NCBI RefSeq assembly: GCF_900636365.1
Contig: NZ_LR134266.1
Span: forward strand, 1,749,501 to 1,813,500
Length of the DNA stretch: 64,000 bases
Source of the DNA: Streptococcus viridans
Lineage (GTDB): Bacteria > Bacillota > Bacilli > Lactobacillales > Streptococcaceae
Reading direction: 5' to 3'
Below are positions 1 to 9,994 of this stretch, piece after piece (position 1 is the stretch's first letter; each line of letters opens with the position of its first letter). The translations under genes were made by a program, and so were the position numbers. The notes beneath the pieces are model-generated. The model saw only the letters and a program-made list of their open reading frames with translations, did not search any database and was not told the origin of the DNA.

Positions 1-3000
1 GCAGGCTCCTCTGGTTGGACTGGTTGATTTGGTTGAACAGGCAGATCTGGTTTAGCCGGTTCCTCTGGTTGGATCGGTTGATCCGGTACCACTGGACTTG
101 GTGTCTTATAGACAATCGCATAGTGGGTAAAGTGAGGAGCTATAAAGATAACGGTATCTCCTTCTCGCTCAAAGGCAAGTGATTGAGGAGCTTGACCTTC
201 TGGGAAGAAGAGGACTTGCTCCACTTCTTTATCTTTATCCACAGGGATTTTTACAAGTGATGGATGCTGGGTATCGACATCCTGACCACTTGCATCGACT
301 CCTTCGATATCAAAGAGAGTCGCTTCTCGTCCCTTCAGCTCTTCTTTTTCTGCCTGATTGGCTTCAACTTTCGCAACTTTCAACCTCTTAATAGCAGTCG
401 GCTCCAAGTTAGAGAACTGAACTTCGACTCCAGTCGCAGGGTCTACAAAGACCGCTGGCTTATCTTCTTTCAGGAGCGCAATCAAAGTCTCTAGACCTGT
501 TTTTGCGGTTGCGAGCGCTTCAGGAGTGAGCTCTGAAGAGTCTAGGAGTTCTTTGTTTTTCTCAACCAGTGCCTGCAAAGCGTCACCAGAAGGGTGATTT
601 GGCTTGCTTGCTAATAGAGCTGTCGCTTCTTCTGTCAGAGCAGAAAGTGCTTCTTTCTCTTTGACTAGATTAGCTTGTCCATCTAAGGCTTTCAAGAGAG
701 CGGTCAATTGGTTCAACTCCTCATTGACCTGATCTTGTGTGCTGGTATCGTGCTCTTTCAAGACTTTTTCAGAAGCAGCCATTCCAGCCAACAAGGCTTC
801 TTTGACTTCAGGACTGGCAAATGTGAAGTCTACTTTGGCTTTTGCAGCTTCAGCTTCAGCCAATTTTTGCTTGAGGTATTCATCGTTGAGAGCTGGTTTT
901 GGATTGACGAGGACATCAAAGCTTGTGCTAGCGCCTTTGTAATGGATGGTGATGGTTTGACGGCCTTCCTTGGTCGCATCAAAGCCAGTTACTTCCACCC
1001 CTTCATCGGTCAAAGCGTGCGTTTCGGTTGTTTCATCATCAAAAACAACTGTAAAGCGTCCGCCTTCTTTTTCAAATGCTTCTCCGACGATATATTCTAC
1101 TTTTGGTTTGTCGGTCAATTCTAGACCAGCAACTGCTTTTTCACCTGCTTCCTCTGCACTGACCACAAAAACAGTGAGAGTCTTATCCAATTTCTGACCA
1201 AGGTAGGAAACTTCTAGGTGTTGTTCTCCAAGTTTGCTACTGTCAAATCCATGAATCTCTACTCCTGAGTTGGTGAGGTTGACCAGTTGATCTGCTTGGC
1301 CATCTTTATAATGAACACGGAGTGTTGCTCCTTTCAAGGAAAGGGCATCGCCTTCCCGGTAGACCTTCTTGGTCAAACCTTCTTCAAATTGAAGTCCAGC
1401 AATTTCTTTATCATTCTTTGGAACTTCAATCGCCAAGACATTACTGATATCTTTACCAGGTTCTTGCGCACGATAGTATAGAAGAGATGGGGTGGATTCA
1501 AAAGCCAGCGGTTTAAAGATCAGATTTCCAGCTTGATTAGCTGTCATGGTCGCAATTGGGCTAGTTGCTTCTTTATCCGCATAAAGGGTCAGTGTGGTAT
1601 TGGCTGGGACATCTTTGAAACCAACTTGAACAAAATGATTGCCTAGGTTCTGCGCTGCAGCATGTTTCATCGGGATGTTGACCGTTTCAGTATCCAGACT
1701 TTCATACATCTTCCAGTTGTAAATCCGGATGGCTTGCCATGGGGTTCCGTTATCTGCTGTAATGACGTGGAGACGCCAGTCTTGAGCCTTGATCGGATGG
1801 TCGAGTGTAATATCAGACACATGGGCTTTATTGCCACGAACTTCCTTTGCGAGCTTCCACTCGCCGGCTTCATCCTTGTAGTAAAGATCGAAGTCACGAG
1901 TGTTCATCTTGCCATCATCGACAGATTCTCCACCAGCTCCCGCATGGTCCATAACCCAACGAACAATGGTCCGTGGTTGTGTCAAGCGAATATCGACGGT
2001 TCCATTCAATTGAGCCGAAGACCATTTATCCGAAAGACTGGTAATGGTACCATTTAACATCCCCTCGATGCCCTCACTACCATCTGCATCTGGGAAACTT
2101 GAACCGATGACTTTGGCTCCGATGACCACGTTTGGTGCTAGGGCTTTTGGAAGACTGGTATCTGACACTGTCATGCCCCAATCAAAGGCCACAGTTCCCG
2201 CATCTGAACGTTGGCCGTTCTTACCAACAGCAACAACCTTGAGTTCCTGGGTGGTCCCTTCAGCACTTGCTGAACGACTAACTTTTGGAAGATAGACGGT
2301 TGTAGCAGAAGAACCTGTTAAGAGACGCCAGTTATCGCCATCTTTCTCATAGACTTCATAGTAATCTGCATCTGCAACTCCCTTAAAATTTAGGACTGCT
2401 TCTGCTTCTTGCGCATTTTGCAGGCGTTTGCCTTGCACGGTTACTTCAGAAGGCGCAGCTGGTTTTTCTTGGTTCGACGTAATCGACAACTGACCGAGAT
2501 TAAATTTGTAGTCTTTGACATCTGCATCATGGTCAAAGAAGAATTTAATCGCATAAATGGTCTTGCCAGCCAGGTCTCCCAAATCAAAAGTTTGAGTAGA
2601 CCAATCTGCGCTTGGCGTCAATTCTTTCCATACATATTCGGAGTAGTCTTCTTTTGTAGCAGCTGCCACCCATGCAGTTGCTCCGACTCCACCTTTGTGA
2701 GAGACGCTCAATTTTGTCGTTTCTGTCACAGGAATCTTGGTCGAATAGAGCATGACATTTTGACTGCTATTGGCTTTCAGATCGCCTTCAAAGGCTAGAG
2801 AGTTCCCTCCATTGTAGGCTTGATCAAAATCATAGCGCCCTTTCAATGGTGTACTATCTTCACTATGCTCTACCCACCAGCGCCATGTTGGAAGGTAGCC
2901 AGAAACAGAACGGTAGTTCCATTCCCCTTCTTTAGAAATCTTGCCATCGACAAACCAGTGTTTTCCGTGACCAGTATTAAAGGAAGTATTGAAATCTTCA

Positions 3001-4463
3001 CTAGTGATTGGGGTTTTGTCCACTACTAGATTAGACATGCCGTACCAAGATTGGTCTGCTGGTTTTCCTTTGGTTGGATCTCCTTGGAAGCCAGTCCAGA
3101 ATAAATCCTCATGGGTATGGTAACCTTCTCCCGTCTTTCCTAGACCTGTAATGGTATCTGGTGCATAAAGACCAAGAGAAAGGCGTAACTTGCCATGTTC
3201 ATCTAAAATCGCATTCCAGTCGACATTGGTCTTATAAGAACCTCCTTTTTGAAGTTCCAGTCCCGCTAAAACATCATAAGGATTGCGCTGAATCCATTTT
3301 GCTGTACTGATGGAATAATCAACTTCTGTTTTGCCCCAGTTAAAGTTGGCAAAGAAGGTATCAACTGGATTTTCTCCCTTTTCAGGTTGCATGAAATTGT
3401 AGTTGTACTCACCCAGTGCATTTTCGTGGTAGCGACCATATTCATAAGTCATGGCGTCATACCAAGAGTACTTGATCGGATAGTTGATGCTCTTCGCATA
3501 CTCCTTAGTATAAAGTAGGAAATCTCTTAATTTTGGCCCCAAAGGCTCTACTAGGCTCCCTGTTGTTTCTTGGTTGATAAAGTAACCATCGAAACCATAG
3601 TATTTCGCTAGATCAACCAATTTCCGAGCAATCGGGAAGGTTTTAGATCCTTCACTATCTTCTTTCAAGGTTTCTGCAAAGCGCTCTTGATCCTTGATGC
3701 TACTTGACCAGTTGTAAAAGAGTGTTCCATAGATGGGAACCCCATTTCGGTGAGCAGCATCAATCACATCTGCTGAAGGGACAAGTCCTTCCCAAAAGAC
3801 CATGGAATCCAAATATTGCCAGTAGTCAAAAGCATAAGCCTTAAATTCTTCCCCACCGACGGAAGCATGATCCTTAGCCTTTGAGTTCATGTTAGATAGG
3901 GCTTGAATTTTTGCATCCGGGTTGGCTTGCTCGTTAATTTGCTTCCCTTGAAAACGACTAGCAAGGGGAACACTTGCTCGGTTCAAATCATCATCCACTC
4001 GTTTACCAGGTTCCCATTTCAACAAATCATCCCAAGTATCAAATTTGACCTCTTTTGGTCTTAATTGTTTTTCTTCATTGGTTGGTAAATCTTCCACTTT
4101 TTCTGTTGCTACTTTTGGTTGTTCAGTTGCTGAAACAGCTAGACTATCTGTCGTCGTACTAGCTTCTGTACTTGAAGGACCAACCTCTGTTGTTGCTGGA
4201 GTTGCCTCCTCAGTTGGTTTTGCTGATTCTGTAGTTGGCAAGACAGCATCTGCAGTGTAGACACCCGCTTCTCTGATCAAATGATTGACATCTTCCGTAT
4301 TTGCTGTGGAAGCTTCTAAGGGTTGTTCATTAGTAGCATGCTTCTCATCCGCTGAGACAGCCCCCGTTCCTAAAAATGCCAATCCAATCAGTGCAGAACA
4401 AACTCCTACACTGAATTTCCGGATACTAAAACGTTGTTGTTTTTCAAATTGATGACCTTTCAT
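1..4463 (-). CDS. endoD: GH85 endo-beta-N-acetylglucosaminidase, YSIRK surface type (partial, C-terminus outside window)
   Basis: About 1487 codons are open from the ATG at 4463 to the window edge. The protein would cleave the GlcNAc-GlcNAc core of N-glycans on host glycoproteins at the cell surface. Residues 12-28 form a YSIRK-type signal (FSIRKFSVGVCSALIG). A Thr/Glu-rich linker follows, then a GH85 catalytic domain at roughly 150-480. The motif YFINQET puts Asn297 and Glu299 where Endo-D-like enzymes carry the catalytic Asn/Glu pair. Downstream are beta-rich carbohydrate-binding-like modules, two bacterial Ig-like repeats with GLEL/GLQF starts (about 1050-1200), a helical FIVAR-like region, and a Pro/Glu/Gln-rich wall-spanning repeat at the edge. 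The LPXTG anchor must lie to the left. A strong promoter and a cre site precede it. The family call is firm; substrate detail is inferred. Confidence 0.93.
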   Translation of the reverse strand, partial: MKGHQFEKQQRFSIRKFSVGVCSALIGLAFLGTGAVSADEKHATNEQPLEASTANTEDVNHLIREAGVYTADAVLPTTESAKPTEEATPATTEVGPSSTEASTTTDSLAVSATEQPKVATEKVEDLPTNEEKQLRPKEVKFDTWDDLLKWEPGKRVDDDLNRASVPLASRFQGKQINEQANPDAKIQALSNMNSKAKDHASVGGEEFKAYAFDYWQYLDSMVFWEGLVPSADVIDAAHRNGVPIYGTLFYNWSSSIKDQERFAETLKEDSEGSKTFPIARKLVDLAKYYGFDGYFINQETTGSLVEPLGPKLRDFLLYTKEYAKSINYPIKYSWYDAMTYEYGRYHENALGEYNYNFMQPEKGENPVDTFFANFNWGKTEVDYSISTAKWIQRNPYDVLAGLELQKGGSYKTNVDWNAILDEHGKLRLSLGLYAPDTITGLGKTGEGYHTHEDLFWTGFQGDPTKGKPADQSWYGMSNLVVDKTPITSEDFNTSFNTGHGKHWFVDGKISKEGEWNYRSVSGYLPTWRWWVEHSEDSTPLKGRYDFDQAYNGGNSLAFEGDLKANSSQNVMLYSTKIPVTETTKLSVSHKGGVGATAWVAAATKEDYSEYVWKELTPSADWSTQTFDLGDLAGKTIYAIKFFFDHDADVKDYKFNLGQLSITSNQEKPAAPSEVTVQGKRLQNAQEAEAVLNFKGVADADYYEVYEKDGDNWRLLTGSSATTVYLPKVSRSASAEGTTQELKVVAVGKNGQRSDAGTVAFDWGMTVSDTSLPKALAPNVVIGAKVIGSSFPDADGSEGIEGMLNGTITSLSDKWSSAQLNGTVDIRLTQPRTIVRWVMDHAGAGGESVDDGKMNTRDFDLYYKDEAGEWKLAKEVRGNKAHVSDITLDHPIKAQDWRLHVITADNGTPWQAIRIYNWKMYESLDTETVNIPMKHAAAQNLGNHFVQVGFKDVPANTTLTLYADKEATSPIATMTANQAGNLIFKPLAFESTPSLLYYRAQEPGKDISNVLAIEVPKNDKEIAGLQFEEGLTKKVYREGDALSLKGATLRVHYKDGQADQLVNLTNSGVEIHGFDSSKLGEQHLEVSYLGQKLDKTLTVFVVSAEEAGEKAVAGLELTDKPKVEYIVGEAFEKEGGRFTVVFDDETTETHALTDEGVEVTGFDATKEGRQTITIHYKGASTSFDVLVNPKPALNDEYLKQKLAEAEAAKAKVDFTFASPEVKEALLAGMAASEKVLKEHDTSTQDQVNEELNQLTALLKALDGQANLVKEKEALSALTEEATALLASKPNHPSGDALQALVEKNKELLDSSELTPEALATAKTGLETLIALLKEDKPAVFVDPATGVEVQFSNLEPTAIKRLKVAKVEANQAEKEELKGREATLFDIEGVDASGQDVDTQHPSLVKIPVDKDKEVEQVLFFPEGQAPQSLAFEREGDTVIFIAPHFTHYAIVYKTPSPVVPDQPIQPEEPAKPDLPVQPNQPVQPEEP

Positions 4464-4524
4464 CTTGACCTCCATCTTATTTTACTAATTTCCAATCTCC
4501 TAAAACACTCCTTCTTTGCTTATG

Positions 4525-4539
4525 TGGAATCGCTTACAT
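4525..4539 (-). promoter_or_regulatory. cre site (CcpA operator) in endoD leader
   Basis: On the minus strand this reads ATGTAAGCGATTCCA, fitting the Gram-positive cre consensus WTGNAANCGNWNNCW. It lies about 25-40 bases downstream of the predicted transcription start of endoD. That placement suggests CcpA roadblock repression by preferred sugars. Confidence 0.7.
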
Positions 4540-4571
4540 TTTTGTTTGATTGGAAATCTTCACTCAGATTT

Positions 4572-4601
4572 AGTTTACCGCTTTAAAGAGGAGTCTGTCA
4601 A
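4572..4601 (-). promoter_or_regulatory. Promoter of endoD
   Basis: A perfect -35 TTGACA (4596-4601) is followed by an 18-base spacer and a -10 TAAACT (4572-4577). The expected start is near 4565, giving a leader of about 100 bases. The leader also carries a 9-base inverted repeat (TTTCCAATC...GATTGGAAA) flanking the cre site. Confidence 0.7.
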
Positions 4602-4651
4602 TTCATTTTAGCAAATCCTATAATAAGGTGAGGAGGAACTAAAAAAAGTAC

Positions 4652-4676
4652 AAAAAAAGAGGAGGTCACCCTCCTC
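4652..4676 (-). terminator. Rho-independent terminator of gap
   Basis: A 7-bp stem (GAGGAGG/CCTCCTC, arms 4659-4665 and 4670-4676) with a 4-base loop is followed on the minus strand by a run of seven T. It starts about 16 bases after the gap stop codon. Confidence 0.9.
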
Positions 4677-4692
4677 TCATCATACAGATGAA

Positions 4693-5703
4693 TTATTTAG
4701 CAATTTTTGCGAAGTATTCAAGAGTACGAACAAGTTGTGCAGTGTAAGACATTTCGTTGTCATACCATGAAACAACTTTAACCAATTGTTTACCGTCAAC
4801 ATCAAGAACTTTAGTTTGAGTTGCGTCAAACAATGAACCGTAAGCCATACCTACGATATCTGAAGAAACGATTGGATCTTCTGTGTAACCGTATGATTCG
4901 TTAGCTGCTGCTTTCATAGCTGCGTTCACTTCATCAACAGTAACGTTCTTTTCAAGAACTGCAACCAATTCAGTAACTGATCCAGTTGGAGTTGGAACGC
5001 GTTGTGCAGATCCGTCCAATTTACCGTTCAATTCTGGGATTACAAGACCGATAGCTTTAGCAGCACCAGTTGAGTTAGGAACGATGTTTGCAGCACCAGC
5101 GCGAGCACGACGAAGGTCACCACCACGGTGTGGTCCGTCAAGGATCATTTGGTCACCAGTGTAAGCGTGGATAGTAGTCATCAATCCTTCTACAACACCA
5201 AAGTTATCTTGAAGAGCTTTAGCCATTGGAGCCAAGCAGTTTGTAGTACATGAAGCACCTGAGATAACTGTTTCAGTACCATCAAGAATGTCGTGGTTAG
5301 TGTTAAATACAACTGTTTTAACGTCATTTCCACCAGGAGCAGTGATAACAACTTTCTTAGCTCCACCTGGGTGCAAGTGTTTTTCAGCAGCTTCTTTCTT
5401 AGCAAAGAAACCAGTTGCTTCAAGAACGATTTCTACACCGTCGTTAGCCCAGTCGATTTGTTCTGGATCACGTTCAGCAGAAACTTTAACGAATTTACCG
5501 TTAACTTCGAATCCACCTTCTTTAACTTCCACAGTACCGTCGAAACGACCTTGAGTTGTGTCATATTTCAACAAGTGTGCAAGCATAACTGGATCTGTAA
5601 GGTCGTTGATGCGAGTAACTTCAACACCTTCTACGTTTTGGATACGACGGAAAGCAAGACGACCGATACGACCGAAACCGTTAATACCAACTTTAACTAC
5701 CAT
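4693..5703 (-). CDS. gap: Glyceraldehyde-3-phosphate dehydrogenase (NAD-dependent, glycolytic)
   Basis: The 336-residue protein begins [18 protein letters not shown], a Rossmann NAD-binding start. It carries the active-site motif [12 protein letters not shown] with the catalytic Cys, and the Ser-Trp-Tyr-Asp-Asn-Glu C-terminal signature. It catalyses oxidative phosphorylation of glyceraldehyde-3-phosphate in glycolysis; streptococcal homologues also appear on the cell surface. An upstream in-frame ATG would add 24 residues. I chose 5703 because the ribosome-binding site AAGGAGGAAATC sits directly before it and the family starts here. The gene is monocistronic, with its own promoter and terminator. 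Confidence 0.99.
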   Translation of the reverse strand: MVVKVGINGFGRIGRLAFRRIQNVEGVEVTRINDLTDPVMLAHLLKYDTTQGRFDGTVEVKEGGFEVNGKFVKVSAERDPEQIDWANDGVEIVLEATGFFAKKEAAEKHLHPGGAKKVVITAPGGNDVKTVVFNTNHDILDGTETVISGASCTTNCLAPMAKALQDNFGVVEGLMTTIHAYTGDQMILDGPHRGGDLRRARAGAANIVPNSTGAAKAIGLVIPELNGKLDGSAQRVPTPTGSVTELVAVLEKNVTVDEVNAAMKAAANESYGYTEDPIVSSDIVGMAYGSLFDATQTKVLDVDGKQLVKVVSWYDNEMSYTAQLVRTLEYFAKIAK

Positions 5704-5789
5704 TCGTGATTTCCTCCTTATGAAAATCAAAAAATTTTTTATGTGAAAAGAGTAACTTGATAGGTTACAAATCATCTTTCAACAATATT

Positions 5790-5818
5790 ATTATATACTT
5801 TCTTCCCCTAAAATGCAA
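5790..5818 (-). promoter_or_regulatory. Promoter of gap
   Basis: The -35 TTGCAT (5813-5818), 17-base spacer and perfect -10 TATAAT (5790-5795) give a leader of about 80 bases before the gap start. The strong -10 and AT-rich leader suit a highly expressed glycolytic gene. Confidence 0.85.
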
Positions 5819-5910
5819 CTGATTTCATTAGGATTAGAAATATTACACAAACTTTCATATTCATTTTCACTATCTCTTATGAGGAAGAGGTGTTATACTC
5901 TTTTCGAATC

Positions 5911-5941
5911 AAAAAAGCTCTCCTCCTAAGAGGAAAGCTTT
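5911..5941 (-). terminator. Rho-independent terminator of fusA
   Basis: On the minus strand an AAAGCTTTCCTC/GAGGAGAGCTTT stem with a TTAG loop ends in six T. It lies 17 bases past the fusA stop. Confidence 0.9.
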
Positions 5942-5957
5942 TAGCTAGATGGTAAAA

Positions 5958-8039
5958 TTATGCTTCACCTTTAGCTTTTTTAATGATTTCTTCTTGTACT
6001 GATTTCGGTACATCTTCGTAGTGGTCAAATACCATCATGAAAGTACCACGTCCTTGAGTTGCAGAACGAAGGACAGTAGCGTAACCGAACATTTCAGCAA
6101 GTGGCACATAAGCACGAACGATTTGGCTTGCACCGTGTGCTTCCATACCGTCTACACGTCCACGACGAGCAGTTACGTGACCCATAACATCCCCAAGATT
6201 TTCTTCAGGAACTGTGATGGTTACAAGCATCATTGGTTCAAGGATTGCTGGTTGAGCTGATTTAGCTGCTTCTTTAAGGGCAAGAGATGCAGCGATCTTG
6301 AAGGCAGTTTCAGATGAGTCGACATCGTGGTATGATCCATCGTAAAGCTTCGCTTTCACGTCAACCATTGGGTAGCCAGCAAGGACACCGTTTGCCATAG
6401 ATTCTTGAAGTCCTTTTTCTACTGCAGGGATGAATTCACGTGGAACCACACCACCGACGATCGCATTTTCGAACTCGAATCCTTTACCTTCTTCGTTTGG
6501 AGTAAATTCAATCCAAACATCACCAAACTGACCTTTACCACCAGATTGACGTTTGAAGAATCCACGTGCTTGTGTAGAAGCACGGAATGTTTCACGGTAA
6601 GATACTTGAGGAGCACCAACGTTGGCTTCAACCTTGAATTCACGTTTCATACGGTCAACAAGGACATCCAAGTGCAACTCACCCATACCAGAGATAACTG
6701 TTTCACCTGTTTCAGGGTTTGTTTCAACGCGGAAGGTTGGATCTTCTTCAGCCAATTTTTGAAGAGCGATACCCATCTTGTCTTGGTCTGCTTTAGATTT
6801 AGGCTCAACCATCAATTGGATAACTGGTTCTGGAACTTCGATTGATTCAAGAATAACTTTCGCTTTTTCATCTGTCAATGAGTCACCAGTTGTTGTATCT
6901 TTCAAACCAACAGCAGCAGCGATATCACCAGAGTAAACTGTTTCGATTTCCATACGAGTGTTAGCGTGCATTTGAAGGATACGTCCGATACGTTCACGTT
7001 TACCTTTAGTAGTGTTCAATACGTAAGAACCTGAGTTCAAGACACCTGAGTAAACACGGAAGAATGTCAAACGACCTACGAATGGGTCAGTCATGATCTT
7101 GAAGGCAAGCGCTGCAAATGGCTCTTCGTCAGATGCTGGACGTTCTACCTCTTCGTCTGTATCTGGGTTCACACCCTTGATTGCAGGGATATCAAGTGGG
7201 CTTGGAAGGTAGTCAAGAACTGCATCCAACATCAATTGAACCCCTTTGTTCTTGAAGGCTGAACCACACAATACTGGGAAGAATTCAACGTTGATAGTCG
7301 CTTTACGGATACCAGCTTTCAATTCTTCGTTAGTGATTTCTTCACCTTCAAGGTATTTCATCATCAAGTCTTCATCAGTTTCAGCAACTGCTTCAACCAA
7401 TTTTTCACGGTATTCTTGAGCTTGTTCAAGGTATTCGGCTGGGATATCTTCTTCAAGAATGTCTGTACCAAGGTCGTTGGTGTAGATTTCAGCTTTCATC
7501 TTGATCAAGTCGATGATTCCACGGAAGTCATCTTCAGCACCGATTGGCAATTGAATTGGGTGTGCGTTTGCTTGAAGACGATCATGAAGTGTGCTTACTG
7601 AGTAAAGGAAGTCAGCACCGATTTTATCCATCTTGTTCGCAAATACGATACGAGGAACACGGTATTCAGTAGCTTGACGCCAAACTGTTTCTGTTTGAGG
7701 CTCAACACCTGATTGTGAGTCAAGAACCGTTACAGCACCGTCCAAAACGCGGAGTGAACGTTGTACTTCGATCGTGAAGTCCACGTGTCCTGGTGTGTCG
7801 ATGATGTTAACACGAGTGTCTTTCCATTGAGCTGTTGTCGCAGCAGATGTGATGGTGATACCACGTTCTTGCTCTTGCTCCATCCAGTCCATTTGTGACG
7901 CACCTTCGTGAGTTTCACCGATTTTGTGAATCTTACCAGTGTAGTAAAGGATACGCTCAGTTGTAGTTGTTTTACCAGCATCGACGTGGGCCATGATACC
8001 GATATTACGAGTTTTTTCAAGTGAAAATTCGCGTGCCAT
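5958..8039 (-). CDS. fusA: Translation elongation factor G
   Basis: The 693-residue GTPase drives tRNA-mRNA translocation on the ribosome. The N-terminus [14 protein letters not shown] leads into the P-loop [12 protein letters not shown], then the switch motifs and DTPGHVDF (G3) and NKMDKIGA (G4). Domains II-V follow to a Lys-rich end. Length equals the bacterial norm. A longer frame runs upstream to 8126, but it crosses the terminator and promoter described below, so the ATG at 8039, preceded by AGGAGAAC, is the start. Unlike many bacteria, fusA here has its own promoter after a terminator and is not simply cotranscribed with rpsL-rpsG. Confidence 0.99.
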   Translation of the reverse strand: MAREFSLEKTRNIGIMAHVDAGKTTTTERILYYTGKIHKIGETHEGASQMDWMEQEQERGITITSAATTAQWKDTRVNIIDTPGHVDFTIEVQRSLRVLDGAVTVLDSQSGVEPQTETVWRQATEYRVPRIVFANKMDKIGADFLYSVSTLHDRLQANAHPIQLPIGAEDDFRGIIDLIKMKAEIYTNDLGTDILEEDIPAEYLEQAQEYREKLVEAVAETDEDLMMKYLEGEEITNEELKAGIRKATINVEFFPVLCGSAFKNKGVQLMLDAVLDYLPSPLDIPAIKGVNPDTDEEVERPASDEEPFAALAFKIMTDPFVGRLTFFRVYSGVLNSGSYVLNTTKGKRERIGRILQMHANTRMEIETVYSGDIAAAVGLKDTTTGDSLTDEKAKVILESIEVPEPVIQLMVEPKSKADQDKMGIALQKLAEEDPTFRVETNPETGETVISGMGELHLDVLVDRMKREFKVEANVGAPQVSYRETFRASTQARGFFKRQSGGKGQFGDVWIEFTPNEEGKGFEFENAIVGGVVPREFIPAVEKGLQESMANGVLAGYPMVDVKAKLYDGSYHDVDSSETAFKIAASLALKEAAKSAQPAILEPMMLVTITVPEENLGDVMGHVTARRGRVDGMEAHGASQIVRAYVPLAEMFGYATVLRSATQGRGTFMMVFDHYEDVPKSVQEEIIKKAKGEA

Positions 8040-8075
8040 GAGGTTTTGTTCTCCTATATTTTTTATTTCTATACT

Positions 8076-8084
8076 ATTATAACA
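8076..8084 (-). promoter_or_regulatory. Extended -10 promoter of fusA
   Basis: TGTTATAAT on the minus strand gives a perfect -10 (8076-8081) with the upstream TG element. No good -35 box is visible at 16-18 bases. It lies about 37 bases before the fusA start and directly after a terminator. Confidence 0.6.
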
Positions 8085-8093
8085 TGATTTAAC

Positions 8094-8120
8094 AAAAACG
8101 GATAGGCAGGACCTACCCGT
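8094..8120 (-). terminator. Terminator between rpsG and fusA
   Basis: ACGGGTAGG pairs with CCTATCCGT (one G-U pair) around a 5-base loop, followed by TTTTT on the minus strand. It lies within the 276-base rpsG-fusA gap. The rest of that gap, 8121-8315, holds only a small GGCTAA/TTTAGCC hairpin near 8190. Confidence 0.8.
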
Positions 8121-8315
8121 TCTCATTGTTTATCCTGTTTGGTTGGTTTCAACTTGCAAGATGGTAAGCTGAATTGTACTCGGGCTAAAGTTAGTTAGCC
8201 GATTTGAGCCGGAACGGGATGCTGTGTGAAAAAGATAAACTTCCTTGTATTCGTCGAATACTGCGTCAGTTTCCTATTTTCACCTTGCATCCTTACCGTT
8301 CCTAGCATCATGATC

Positions 8316-8786
8316 TTACCAGCGGAAGTGTGCGAAGGCACGGTTAGCTTCAGCCATACGGTGAGTGTCTTCACGTTTCTTAACAGCTGCACCAGTGTTG
8401 TTTGCAGCATCCAAGATTTCTTTAGCAAGGCGGTCAACCATTGTGTGCTCACCACGTTGACGAGCGATGGTTACCAACCAACGAAGTCCAAGTGTTGTAC
8501 GACGTTCTGGACGAACTTCAACTGGGACTTGGTAGTTAGATCCACCAACACGACGTGCACGTACTTCAAGTACAGGCATGATGTTTTCCATTGCTGTTTC
8601 AAATACTTCAAGCGCGTCATTTCCAGTAGCTTCTTTGATTTGCTCAAAAGCACCGTAAACGATTGAAGCTGCTGTACCACGTTTACCATCAAGCATAACG
8701 CGGTTGATAAGACGAGTAACTAGTTGTGAATTGTAAAGCGGATCTGGCAATACATCGCGCTTTGGAGCTCTATTTTTACGACTCAT
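8316..8786 (-). CDS. rpsG: 30S ribosomal protein S7
   Basis: The 156-residue protein begins [20 protein letters not shown] and contains [16 protein letters not shown], the conserved S7 rRNA-binding segment. It nucleates assembly of the 16S rRNA 3' domain. It starts 19 bases after the rpsL stop, so the two are cotranscribed. Length and sequence are normal for Firmicutes. Confidence 0.99.
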   Translation of the reverse strand: MSRKNRAPKRDVLPDPLYNSQLVTRLINRVMLDGKRGTAASIVYGAFEQIKEATGNDALEVFETAMENIMPVLEVRARRVGGSNYQVPVEVRPERRTTLGLRWLVTIARQRGEHTMVDRLAKEILDAANNTGAAVKKREDTHRMAEANRAFAHFRW

Positions 8787-8805
8787 TTCTCTTTATCCCC
8801 TTTCC

Positions 8806-9219
8806 TTATGCTTTTGGACGTTTAGTACCGTATTTAGAACGGCCTTGTTTACGATCGTTAACACCTGCAGTATCAAGTGCACCACGGACGATATGGTAAC
8901 GTACCCCTGGAAGGTCTTTTACACGTCCACCACGAAGAAGCACCACGCTGTGCTCTTGCAAGTTGTGTCCGATACCTGGGATGTAGGCAGTAACTTCGAT
9001 CAAGTTGCTCAAACGTACACGAGCGAATTTACGAAGGGCAGAGTTAGGTTTTTTAGGTGTCATTGTTCCAACACGAGTTGCAACACCACGTTTTTGTGGT
9101 GAAGAAACGTTTGTTTGAACTTTTTTATGACTGTTGTAACCAACGTTCAAAGCTGGTGATTTAGATTTTTCTACTTTTGATTTACGCGGTTTGCGAACCA
9201 ATTGGTTAATTGTAGGCAT
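8806..9219 (-). CDS. rpsL: 30S ribosomal protein S12
   Basis: The 137-residue decoding-centre protein carries [11 protein letters not shown] and [13 protein letters not shown]. These two loops are where streptomycin-resistance substitutions arise. The lysines at those positions are the wild-type residues, so no resistance change is visible. First gene of a two-gene unit with rpsG, with a promoter about 140 bases upstream. Confidence 0.99.
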   Translation of the reverse strand: MPTINQLVRKPRKSKVEKSKSPALNVGYNSHKKVQTNVSSPQKRGVATRVGTMTPKKPNSALRKFARVRLSNLIEVTAYIPGIGHNLQEHSVVLLRGGRVKDLPGVRYHIVRGALDTAGVNDRKQGRSKYGTKRPKA

Positions 9220-9340
9220 CTACATTCTCCTGTATTTTTTTATTTTTGGTGATGATACACTTGGTGACAGCTACCATCTGTGTGTACTTTTGCAACATTT
9301 GTCAGCACGTCCCTGTACACTCTTGAGAGACCAAAAGTAA

Positions 9341-9376
9341 AAAGTACCGTCTATTATTGTAACATAGCGGTACTTT
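9341..9376 (-). promoter_or_regulatory. Inverted repeat straddling the rpsL -10 region
   Basis: AAAGTACCG (9341-9349) and its exact complement CGGTACTTT (9368-9376) are 18 bases apart. One arm lies in the promoter spacer and the other at the expected start site. It could be an operator. Because it spans the start, it would not form a full RNA hairpin in a transcript from this promoter. Confidence 0.5.
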
Positions 9377-9385
9377 CACTGTCAA
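9356..9385 (-). promoter_or_regulatory. Promoter of rpsL-rpsG
   Basis: A perfect -35 TTGACA (9380-9385), 18-base spacer and -10 TACAAT (9356-9361) with an upstream TG. The transcript would have a leader of about 130 bases. Confidence 0.85.
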
Positions 9386-9435
9386 GATTTTTTTCTCTTT
9401 TTTGCACGATTGCTTCTTCCTAAAACCGCGCTACA

Positions 9436-9972
9436 TTATTGTTCAGATTGTTGCGTTACAGCTGGAATTGTTGCATTCGAAACCTGAGGAACCTCATTGG
9501 ACTGATACTGAGGGACTTCTGCTGGAACCACTTGTTGAGGTTGCCCTATTTGGTTAGCTTGATTCAGATCAGTTGATTGAGTATTCTGGTTGGTTTGCAT
9601 GCCATAGTAGTCTACAATATATTGAATACGAGCTTGGAAGGCCTGTTTCTTGGTTTCGTCCTTCACTTTTTCTACGGCCTCTTGGGCAGCGGTTAAGGTT
9701 TCTTGAGTTGCAGTCGTTTCAAAATGAGCAACTGCTTTTTCAGCCGCTTCAGTTATTTTGGCTTCCTCTTCTTCTTTGACTTTTTTAGGGTCTTTCTTCT
9801 TAATAGGAAGAGAACCTGTTTTTTTGGTTTCTTGTTTCACCACTGTAACTTGGTCTGCAGAATTTTTACGAACTGTATAAAGCCCACCGACAAGAACTCC
9901 TGTCAAGATGAATATCGTTGCCAATCGAAGCCATAGGGGACTACGATCAAAACGGTCTAAAATTGTTTTCAT
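9436..9972 (-). CDS. Membrane-anchored protein of unknown function with acidic/basic linker
   Basis: I do not recognise a named family. The 178-residue protein has a short cytoplasmic start (MKTILDRFDRSPLWLR), one membrane segment at about 16-35, and a Lys/Glu-rich extracytoplasmic coiled-coil-like stretch (about 45-135). A Gln/Asn/Pro/Val-rich low-complexity tail follows (about 136-178). The topology resembles a membrane-tethered stalk. It starts 22 bases after purR and is probably cotranscribed with it. I see no lipobox or LPXTG. The context (purR upstream, rpsL downstream) does not reveal its role. Confidence 0.8.
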   Translation of the reverse strand: MKTILDRFDRSPLWLRLATIFILTGVLVGGLYTVRKNSADQVTVVKQETKKTGSLPIKKKDPKKVKEEEEAKITEAAEKAVAHFETTATQETLTAAQEAVEKVKDETKKQAFQARIQYIVDYYGMQTNQNTQSTDLNQANQIGQPQQVVPAEVPQYQSNEVPQVSNATIPAVTQQSEQ

Positions 9973-9994
9973 TTTCCTTTCTCCCTCTCCAGCC

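Noticed and set aside
8195..8455. Minus-strand 86-codon frame overlapping rpsG
   Set aside because: It is an out-of-frame reading of the rpsG 3' end and the rpsG-fusA gap with no ribosome-binding site.
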